A stretch of 39,361 nucleotides of DNA from Branchiostoma floridae (lineage: Eukaryota > Chordata > Leptocardii > Amphioxiformes > Branchiostomatidae). Below are positions 9,701 through 18,189 of this stretch, in pieces. The DNA lies in the NCBI RefSeq assembly GCF_000003815.2, contig NC_049988.1, forward strand, positions 21,733,845 to 21,773,205, in the 5' to 3' direction. The translations under genes and the position numbers were made by a program. Under the pieces are notes generated by a model, which did not search any database, had not been told where the DNA came from, and saw only the letters and a list, made by a program, of their open reading frames with translations. Within the stretch, counting starts at the first letter, position 1; each line of letters opens with the position of its first letter.

Positions 9701-11121
9701 CAACTGTCCACCACTGTTGACGCCTTAAAGCGCGACCAAGGCGACATGCGCCAACTGTCCACCACTGTTGACGCCTTGAAGCGAGACCTGTACAAGGAAC
9801 GAAGCCGAACCGCCGCCTTGAAGCAGCGTCTTTACAAGATGGGTAAGTACAAAGATGACAGGTAGGTGTTTTTTTAGTTGTGATGAAAACGTCATTAGTA
9901 TAATAGCAAGCTAATTTGTGACATCATTATTTCATTAAATGATACTATTAACCTTCCTGTGCCTGCAGGATTTCTAGCATGTACATTTGTTAAGTACAAG
10001 TGTGGCATACATTATCATCTTATTTACTTCATTGATAATGTCACTACATGTGCATGTACAGGCATATATGACTGTTGTTATGTTTTACGTATTTGTTAAG
10101 TGCAATCGTATCATTCATTATCATTCTTATTTACTTCACCATTGATATCCTTACATGTACATATGTGCCTGTTGTTATGTTTTACGCAGTGTTTCACTAC
10201 CTCATATCATTTACTAATTATGCTGGTATTGAATAAAACTAATGGAAAATATGGCCTTCTGATGCAGTAATAGTCAGTGATGCAATTTTGGAACATTTTC
10301 AATATCACCAATATCTTTCCCTATAGCTACGCGTGTTGCTGACTCGCTGTTTTCCAGCATCTTGTCCTACAGGTTACGCAGTGTTCCGTGGAATCTGCTA
10401 CAAGGCCTTCAACACAAAGAAGACCCTCAGCGATGCGGCCGCGGCCTGTGGTGAAGACGGCGGCACCCTCGCCATGCCCCGAGACGCTGAGACAGACGCC
10501 TTCCTGATCTCCTTGTACAAGTCTGTGAGCGACGATTGGGCCTGCTGGATCGGCCTGCACGATCGGCGGGAAGAGGGAAGCTTTGAGTGGGTGGATGGTT
10601 CTGCACTTGGGACGTACAACTCCTGGGCTCCGGGAGAACCTAACAACATTGGGGACAACGAAGATTGCGTTCTTTACTCCGCCTACCGGAAATACAAGTG
10701 GAACGACATCATGTGCGGCGTAACGATTCACTTCATATGCCAGGCTGTTCCAGGTAGGCTTATAATTAACCGTCCCATTTCCTGAAGCTCTTCTGTCTAG
10801 CAAACATACCACAGCTTCTGCATCCATTACACGGATCAGGCCATCATAACCTCCATGAAATATTCATATACAGATATCAAACATGCAAATGGCAGACTAA
10901 TTTGCATAATTCAAACATCGGTTAATGATAAATGATGGGAATTTTATACTTGTGACATGTGTAAGTTAATTGAAGTTGAACATTCCTTGCATGTATTAAT
11001 TTCTTGGAGGTATGGGGTTACCGAACTCCAGTTGATATTGCTATTGTTATAAGTACATCACTCCAGCTCTCACCCACAGCGGCCATTTCTATAATATTCA
11101 TGTTTTCCAGGACGTCCGTAG
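6764..11121 (+). CDS. G2: necked type II C-type lectin receptor, tail type B, long neck
   Basis: Exons 6764-6803, 7426-7506, 7607-7690, 7798-7890, 8775-8920, 9068-9842, 10358-10753 and 11111-11121 join in phase to 541 residues. The tail is MPGGQQKSQTGDSG plus three paralogous cassettes containing NPVY, NPMY and NALY. The transmembrane exon is the most diverged (RLIYIVTFIAVLLSLVTVGL, near residues 120-145). The neck is 258 residues, the longest here, nearly all 17-residue units. The CTLD (about 407-538) has GEPN and KWND, so the Ca2+/sugar site looks intact, plus one extra Cys in WACWIGLHD. It ends Arg-Pro-TAG. The NPxY motifs suggest coupling to PTB-domain adaptors or clathrin uptake, which is inferred from the motif only. 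The neck exon runs open without a frameshift despite its repetitiveness. Confidence 0.9.
7426..7506 (+). CDS. G2 tail cassette 1 (NPVY)
   Basis: Exon of 81 bases, phase 1 at both ends, coding for GTTPMQQPQTDWQARASK then PNPVYASGEG. It carries a consensus NPxY. Clear paralogue of the next two exons, so a product of exon duplication that can be skipped or added without a frameshift. Confidence 0.85.
7607..7690 (+). CDS. G2 tail cassette 2 (NPMY)
   Basis: Exon of 84 bases, phase 1-1, starting GTTPMEQLQTDWQARANAA and ending VPNPMYAG. The NPxY motif is intact. G7 shows no equivalent of this cassette. Confidence 0.85.
7798..7890 (+). CDS. G2 tail cassette 3 (NALY)
   Basis: Exon of 93 bases, phase 1-1, starting GTTPVQQPQTDWRSIADVA and ending IPNALYVSRAG. 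The Pro of NPxY is replaced by Ala. Its counterpart in G7 is 33630-33728. Confidence 0.85.
7891..8774. other. G2 long intron
   Basis: An AT-rich intron of 884 bases with nothing recognised except short AAATAAATA runs near 8395-8420 and a small TATG repeat near 8583. Confidence 0.6.
9068..9842 (+). repeat. G2 neck repeats, 13 units, mostly 17 residues
   Basis: Eleven 51-base units (consensus KRDQDDMRQLSTTVDAL), one 14-residue unit (KRDQDNMSTSVHAL) and a rearranged first unit of 24 residues. The head is ETSELTSTVDAL and the cap is KRDLYKERSRTAALKQRL. The 17-residue unit is the 14-residue unit plus Arg-Gln-Leu after Met. Confidence 0.88.
10883..10907. promoter_or_regulatory. Inverted octamer pair in G2 last intron
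   Basis: ATGCAAAT and ATTTGCAT face each other across 9 bases. ATGCAAAT is the known POU/Oct binding octamer. The same arrangement occurs in the last introns of G3 (one mismatch), G4 and G6. Function is unproven. Confidence 0.4.
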
Positions 11122-11719
11122 GCGACAGGCGGAACTCTCACCACCACTGTACAGCGGCTCTCCAACCATCCGCAGTAAAACTAACCAGCAAAACGTGAAA
11201 CCTGGAAATATAGCAACATAGGAAATCAGCACGTTGCTCTCTGAACCTGTTTAAAAGACGAGTAGAAAACTAACAGAAGAAATAGTAAATGGGCACCAAA
11301 GCAATGAATCACTTATTGTACAATGGTAGTCACTTCAGCTTTTAAAGTGAGAGAATTTACAGATCTTATCTAATTAGTCAGGAATTCCTGCAAGCTAACA
11401 CTCTAGAAAGGGAAAATCTTCTGGTTTGACCGCATCAAGTTTGCTACAAAATGCTGAACAGACTGGACAAACAAAATTTAAGCACAACTTCACTAATAAT
11501 GATAATACGTACCCTCAATGTTTCACAATAGACAGACTTGTTGTAGTAAACGGACGAAAAAGCACAATGCTGGTATTGATTGATGGAATTTCCTTTGTAA
11601 CAAGCCTGGACCAAGTTGTAGAGATTTTTTACCGTTCTCCATTGTTTATATACTGTGCTCATTTGAGCCTGGACCACTGAAGAAGCCACATTGGTGAAAC
11701 CGGTCTGTGCGGCAGACGG

Positions 11720-11725
11720 AATAAA
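11720..11725 (+). promoter_or_regulatory. Poly(A) signal of G2
   Basis: AATAAA in the conserved 3'-end block. The short hairpin just upstream is degraded in this copy (GTCTGTGCGGCAGACGG). Confidence 0.7.
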
Positions 11726-12228
11726 AGTTGTAAACGGGAACTCTGCGGCTCCGGCTGTCTTACTGAGGGGTGACTGTGGTAAGAAAGATGTCGGTTAGCG
11801 TGAGGATCAGTCCGCTCCATTTGGACTAGTCATCCAAAATTGGACACTGACAGCTAAAACCACATGAGGCATGAATGTGCGGCGCTTATAATGTGTTTGC
11901 GGTTGAGCTGAATGTGACTTATGTTAGTAGATTTGCATGGCTATATTATAGTATAGGGCGTGTTGTACCCAAAACTGTGTTCCACTCATAACGGCCTGGG
12001 TTTTTTTTTTACAAACGCGCCGGGGCAGAGCTTAGTCCTGCTTTACAAAAACAAATTCTTCATTCTTGTTCATCCATTGGGACGTTTTTTTTTTTTTTTG
12101 CGTCAGAATATGTTTTGCGTCAGAAGATGTTGTAACAAGAATCCAGCCCATCAAACGGCTCCACCTGGCGCCCATGGTTATATTGCATCGTTTCGTAATC
12201 ACTCACCTGACAGCATTTTGAAAGTATA

Positions 12229-13124
12229 AATTCCACGACCCCATACCTTCGCCAAATGATTCTACCCTTTACAACTGCTGCATTAATTCTGTTTGTCATT
12301 AATTATACAAATAAGGTCCTCATTTGCATAAATTATATTAGTTGATCATCTCCTTCACCAAACAGCAGGCGTACACAATCTATGTTAAGAAATAAGGCTT
12401 AATCGCATTTTCTGATAATTTATGCAAATGAGGACCTCATTTACATAATTTATGTTCAACGATCTTCACCTGTACATAACTTTCAAATGCTACAAGTATG
12501 AAGTTCCTGTCCGTTACCATTGACATAATAGCATTTTCTCATTAATTATGCAAATTAGGTCTTTATTTTGCATAATATATAACTATAAATATCCTTCTTT
12601 TTCTCATTTACAAATGTCACATGTTGTAATAGTCCTATAATTGAACTGAGCATGTTAAGACGATTTTAAAATTAATTATGCAAATTAGATTCCAATTTGC
12701 ATAATTGATATGTAATTATATGAAGCATCACGTCAGCTATCTACATACCAAAAATCATGACAATACGTCAATCCCTTCTTGAGTTACTTCCTTGCAAAGT
12801 CTAACACTAAACCTGTCCTGCAGTTCGCTAGGGTGCCCAAATCTATACCACTTACTCTCGGTCCCACGAGCTATCTACCACCCAAAAATCATGACCACAG
12901 CACGTCCAGAACTTGAGATATCAAACCCGAAAGTTCTGCTGCAGTACCGTAACAAGCCCCTAGGGGGGCCCAAAATCTAATCGTTTTTAGGTGTTATCAA
13001 GATCTACCCACATGCCAAATATCAATACAATCCATCTAGGCGTTCTCCAGTTATGCCGGTGTTCTACACACATACATACATACAAACACACGCTACCCAA
13101 AATATAACCTTCTTGGCGAAGGTA
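12229..13124. mobile_element. Non-autonomous repeat element with TTGGCGAAGG ends
   Basis: The left end reads aaattccacgacc then CCTTCGCCAA. The right end reads TTGGCGAAGGTA, an inverted copy of TACCTTCGCCAA at 12244-12255. Inside are repeated ATTATGCAAATTAG-like pieces in both orientations and a CATACATACA tail. The matching region upstream of G6 lacks it, giving an empty site near 27255. No coding capacity was seen. Family is not named, and the exact left boundary is uncertain by a few bases. Confidence 0.65.
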
Positions 13125-13439
13125 ATAAACAAACAAAACACTGTTGCATATTTGTATTATTGTTGTTAAAGCCTTATAAAGGTCGTCTGCCGTTCTATGA
13201 TATATTGTAATATATTTCCATGATTCTATGCCCTAAAGGTTAGCTTCTTTTACCAGAAAATTAGTCTGCCGCTCCCAGAAAAACAAAATGCCATCTTCAG
13301 CACGTCATACCGCTCCATCCCTCCAAATATGGGCAAAGATATCGTCACATCTTCAGACTGATCATGGCATTATTGTCCATATTCATACACCTTGGTGTTG
13401 GCTGTTGTACTTTTTGCCTGTTGTCTGCACAGTACGGTC

Positions 13440-15402
13440 ATGTACGAGCAAGCAGAGCCGGTCCGGTCCCCTTTCTCGCGTCCTGACAGCGGCCAAACCA
13501 GCGGGCCGCCGCTCCAACCTCCTCCTGTCCGTCAGGGTGGTTCCCGCGGGCGTGTCCGCCATGGCAACGGCGCTTCTGACAAGACCCAAGAAGAGCAAGA
13601 AACGTCTACAGACACGTACGGAGAAGCCGAGGCCGAGAAACGTTATGCCGCATACACGTCTGCAGGTAGCCGTCGGTTTTGTAACTTGCCTTTTTTCAGG
13701 AATACATGTACCTTGTTATTTTGACACAATATCATGTAGAGATGGCGAATAATCACTTACTTCTCATTACTTATTTCACCACTGTAAAACTGAGACAGAT
13801 GTGTATTTCTCCTAGACCACACGTATCCGGGTGGAGCAAGCGGCCGCCGTGCTCGCTGTAGCTTCATCCGCTCCCACCGTAGCTACATGGCCGCTGGCAT
13901 TGCCGTGCTGCTAAGCCTACTTGCTGTGGGATTGGCCCCTCTGTCTATCATGAACAAGGAGGTAAACACTCTTGTACCACAAAGCTATTTTTAAACATCG
14001 TTATACTGTGCCTGTTGTTCTTGTTTAGTGATTACCAATATGGAACATACTGGCTTACTGCTGTTTTCCCTTCAATTTTTTCTGCTTATGTATGATACTC
14101 CGACTTTCGTCTTTAGCAAATAACTCAACTGTCCACCACTGTTGACGCCTTGAAGCGTGACCAAGACGACATGTTCACCACTGTTGACGCCTTGAAGCGT
14201 GACCAAGACGACATGTCCGCCACTGTTGACGCCTTGAAGCGTGACCAAGACGACATGTCCGCCACTGTTGACGCCTTGAAGCGTGACCAAGACGACATGT
14301 CCACCACTGTTGACGCATTGAAGCGCGACCAAGACGACATGTCCGCCACTGTTGACGCCTTGAAGCGAGACCAGGACAAGGAACGCAGGCGAACGGCCGC
14401 CTTGGAACAGCGTTATATTTGTGATGGTCTATTTGCCAACATCATAAGAATGGAAGGGCAAAATTTGGGGCGCTGGCTTCCATTATTCCATTGCACGATA
14501 TCATTTCATTCGTCAATAGTTCGTATAACTGCATGTATGTACAAGAAAGAAAGCTTCACAAGCTAATAGGGAGATATGTTGATGAAGTAAGTGTAACGAT
14601 TTGTTTTGATTCATTCCAGAAAATTTTCAATAGCACCAAACTCTGTTGTTGATTCATTTTTTTCCAGTGTCTTGTCCTAAAGGTTACACAATGTTCCGTG
14701 GAATCTGCTACAAGGCCTTCAACACACCCAAGACCTTCAGTGGAGCGGCAGCGGCCTGTGGTGAAGACGGCGGCACCCTCGCCATGCCCCGAGACGCTGA
14801 GACCAACGCCTTCCTGGTCTCCCTGCACAATGCTTTGAATGAATTTACCTCCTTCTGGATCGGCCTGCACGATCGGCGCGAAGAGGGAAGCTTTGAGTGG
14901 GTGGATGGTTCTGCACTTGGCACGTACAACGTCTGGGCTCCAGGAGAACCTAACAACGGTGGGGGCAACCAAGATTGCGTTCTTTACGCCGCATCCACGA
15001 AAGACAAGTGGGTCGACTACCGATGCGACTGGCTGCTTGGCTTCATCTGCCAGACTGTTCCAGGTAGGCGTATAACCGTACTGTTTCCCGAAACATTTCA
15101 TTCAAGTGAGCGTGCCACAGCGGAAGTGTCCATTAGACTGTCATAACCTCCATCAATTATTCATATTCAGATATCAAACATGCAAATGAGGGACTGATTC
15201 GCATAATTCAACGAAAAAATTGCAAAATTGTTTAATGATAAGTGACGATAATTTTATGCTTGTGACATGTCTAAGTTGGCTGACTTTGAACATTCCATGC
15301 ATGAATGAATTTGTGTTCGCCGGACTCCGGTTAGCATCGCTATTTTTATAAGTACATAACTACACCCCTGCTAATGTTGCTCACTTTCCAGGACGTCCGT
15401 AG
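13440..15402 (+). CDS. G3: lectin receptor, tail type C, neck-exon donor lost
   Basis: Exons: tail 13440-13665 (from MYEQAEPVRSPF), transmembrane 13816-13961, neck from 14117, CTLD 14668-15063, last 15392-15402. The start is the ATG of MYEQ, because the upstream frame is not conserved among G3, G4 and G6. The neck has five 14-residue units, then a deletion has joined CAGCGT directly to TATTTGTGATGG, removing the end of the cap and the normal gtaaga donor. Reading on gives a CTLD-less 273-residue protein ending at 14566. A cryptic donor after 14426 (GATG|gtctat) happens to be in phase and would restore about 362 residues, but is weak. The CTLD frame is intact, with EPN, NQDC and KWVD, so the Ca2+ site is altered. 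It could be a recent pseudogene, a truncated stalk protein, or a gene using the cryptic donor. Confidence 0.75.
14117..14426 (+). repeat. G3 neck repeats, 5 units of 14 residues
   Basis: Five 42-base units (KRDQDDMSATVDAL type) after the head QITQLSTTVDAL. The first codon is CAA instead of GAA. The cap is KRDQDKERRRTAALEQR and then breaks at the deletion. The end given is the cryptic in-phase donor. Confidence 0.75.
15180..15204. promoter_or_regulatory. Inverted octamer pair in G3 last intron (one mismatch)
   Basis: ATGCAAAT, 9 bases, ATTCGCAT. Same position and spacing as in G2, G4 and G6, but the second octamer has one change. Confidence 0.35.
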
Positions 15403-16041
15403 GCGACAGGCGGAACTCTCGCCACCACTGTACAGCGGCTCTCCGACCATCCGCAGTAAAGCTAATCAGCGAACGTGAAACCTGGATTTATTGCAACAGG
15501 TCAAATCATCACGTTGTTTTCTGAATACGTTTAAGAGTTTGTTGAGTAGAAAACTAATGGAAGAAATAGTGAATGGGCACCAAAGCAATGGATCACGTAC
15601 TGCACAGTGGTAGACACGCCTGAGTTTTTATACAGAGAAAATGTACGTTTCTTGAAATATGCACGTAGCAATTTTTAAACATAGAAAATATTCTAGAAGC
15701 TGGAAAGCTCCTGGTTTTGGCTGTATCAAACCCATCGCCTGTTGTTGGAGCGTTTCCTACAAAGGCTGAACAGACATGATTAACAAAATGTAAGAACAAC
15801 TTCTTTTATAGTAATAAAGCGTGGGCCTCACTGTTTTCACAATAGACGGACTTCCTTTTGTTGATGTAAAAGAGCACAGTGCCAGAACTGCTGGTATTTA
15901 TTGATGGAAGATCCTTTGTAACAAGACTGAACCAAGTTATAGAGATTTTCTTGCTGTTCTCCAAAGTTTGTAGACTGTGCTAATTTGAGCCTGGACCACT
16001 GAAGAAGCCAGAGTGGTGAAACCGGTCTGTGTGACAGACTG

Positions 16042-16047
16042 AATAAA
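16042..16047 (+). promoter_or_regulatory. Poly(A) signal of G3
   Basis: AATAAA after CTGTGTGACAGACTG in the conserved 3'-end block. Confidence 0.7.
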
Positions 16048-17136
16048 AGTTATAAATGGGAACTCTCCGGCTCCGGCTGTCTTACTGAGGGATGACTTTG
16101 GTGGGAAAGTTTTCGGTTAGCGTGAGGAACAGTCGGCTCCATACATAAATGTTATCTAACTTTTGGAAACTGTCCATTAAAACCACATGAGGCATGAAGG
16201 TGCTGTGCTTATGATGTGTTTGCAATTGGGCAGAATTTGAGTTGTGCTAGTAGATTCGCATTGCTATATCATAGTACAGGGCGTGATGCGCACAAAACCG
16301 TGCTCCACTCATGGCCACCTTGTCTTACCCAACGTGCCTGGGCACAGCTCAGGCTAACGTCACATTGCCACAAAGGGGCCCAGCCGAGCAGCTTTGGGGA
16401 ACGAAAAGTCCGGTATAAAAGGCAACAAAAACACAAAATGGACCAAGTTGGTCGGAGGTTTGTTGTTTTGCTTCAAACGATGTTGTGACAAAAATCCAGC
16501 GCAGCAAACGGCTACCCCTGGCGCCAAATTGTCACATATAATCACCATCCACTCTGAGCTTAAGTTACTTTCTGCTGGCTGAAATATGTGGAAACATATA
16601 GACATACACCAAAAACAATGCTTTCAATATTTATAGAGGCAGATACAACACTGAAGGCAGAAACTCCCTGATAAACACAAATGTAGGAACTATTTAAAAC
16701 ACAACTATCTCATTTCTAAACTATCATACAGTCTCAGACGTTCATCAGTTTATAAAATGATGGGAACTGGCGGGGTGCACAAAGGAAGGGTCTGCAATGT
16801 CTCCAGAAAAAAATGGGCATTCAGTGACAACATTAAGAGTTCTCCCTTACAAAGTTTTTAATGTTTCTCCCTCCCAGCCCAGATTAACTCCGTTTCCCAG
16901 AAAATTAGTCTGCCACTTGCAGAAAAACAAAATGCCATTCGTACCGCATAATGCTGCGCCATCCCTACAGATGAATGTAAATATGGCCTATTGTTGTTGT
17001 TTGTGTTTACTGGGTATGTTGTGTATCATCATTGTGGAACTCTGGTATCTTTAGGCCTCAATTCAATTTCGTGGTTCTTGGACAAAAAAAGATATTCTGG
17101 TTATGCTGAACTGAATGAACAACATTACACTAGCGT

Positions 17137-17690
17137 ATACGTGCACGCATCAGTGTGTGTTAATGTGTATGTGCATATACACTGTGTGTATGTGTTTGTG
17201 CTCACATGCATGTTTGTGTGTTTATGTGTATGTGTGCATATACACTGTGTGTGCGTGTGCGTGTGCCTACATGCATGTTTGTGTGTCAATCCGTACGTGT
17301 GCATATACACTGCATGTGTATGGGTATGCTATGTGGCACTATGCTTTCATGTATGCATATATGTATTAGCATCTGTGTATAAGAACATTATGCTTGTGTG
17401 AATATAGTCGTATGTAGGGGTGTGAATAAGCTTGAAACTTAGTACAAGAGGAATAAAAATGGATATCAATTATGCAAATCATGACCAAATTTCCATAGTT
17501 AATTTAAAATAGAAACTATGATAACTTGGTGGGGAGTTATGACATACTCATACCAATGATACATGAAATAGGAGATAATGAATTGATCTAAATTGTGTTG
17601 ATAAGAGATTTTTTTGCATATCATTTGCATTGAGACAAAATTACTTGGCGAAGGTCGTGGTTAAGCTTATATTGGAAAGACAGACAGTAA
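17137..17690. mobile_element. TG microsatellite plus repeat with TTGGCGAAGG end
   Basis: TGTGTGT/TGCATATACACTG-rich DNA (about 17140-17400) followed by a stretch with TATCAATTATGCAAATCATG and the end TACTTGGCGAAGGTCGTGG. That end is the reverse complement of the left end of the 12229-13124 element. A shorter copy is at 30915-31350. The third paralogous site near 37680 lacks the whole block. Confidence 0.55.
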
Positions 17691-18189
17691 ACGACAATTT
17701 CTGCGCTGTTCCCTGATGTTTATGACACATGTCAATCACTTATCAAACAAGCACATGATCATGTGACTGAAATTAAACATTATAGAAATGAACTCTGAAT
17801 GTTTTTTAAATGTCACAATTAGAGGAGTGTAAGTTATTGCTGCACACAGTGCTATATTATATTATATTATATTACACTTTACGTGTTTACCCAAAAGTTT
17901 GCGACGTCTCCAGACAAAAACGGGGATTCAATGACTACATTTAGAGTTCTCACCTACAAACGTTTTGATGTTTCTCCCTCTCAGCCCAGATTAACTTCTT
18001 TTCCCAGAAAATTAGTCTGCCACTTGCAGAAAAACAAAATTCCATTCGCACCACCTAATGCCACGTCATCCCTCCAAATAAAGGCAAATGTAGCCTTACG
18101 TCAGCAGACTAATTAAGGCATTATTTGCTATATTCATGATTTTTCACATTTACATGCTACAAGACGGTTGTCTGTACAGTACTGCCGAA

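Larger units (their letters stand above)
11122..13439. other. G2 3' UTR, insertion, upstream region of G3
   Basis: The poly(A) signal is at 11720-11725. The stretch 11940-12228 matches the region upstream of G6 (about 27000-27255). A repeat insertion (12229-13124) interrupts the match, which resumes from 13125 with the MYEQ-type upstream module (about 13240-13390, containing CAGAAAATTAGTCTGCC). No gene was seen. Confidence 0.6.
15403..18189. other. G3 3' UTR and long upstream region of G4
   Basis: The poly(A) signal is at 16042-16047. The MYEQ-type upstream module occurs twice, at about 16790-17060 and 17895-18140. Between them is a TG-rich and repeat block (17137-17690). A short ATATT repeat lies near 17850-17872. 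The open frames in the modules are not kept between copies, so no gene is called. Confidence 0.6.

Noticed and set aside
9275-9795. Long open frames on the - strand across the neck repeats (also 19250-19957, 24698-25057, 28188-28790)
   Set aside because: They are shadows of 42- and 51-base repeats with no stop in the antisense frame. They end with the repeat and show no domain.
16797-17054. Open frame containing KLVCHLQKNKMPF in the type C upstream modules
   Set aside because: The frame is shifted in the copies at 31640 and 37970 and diverges near 13260 and 27400, so the conservation is of DNA, not protein.
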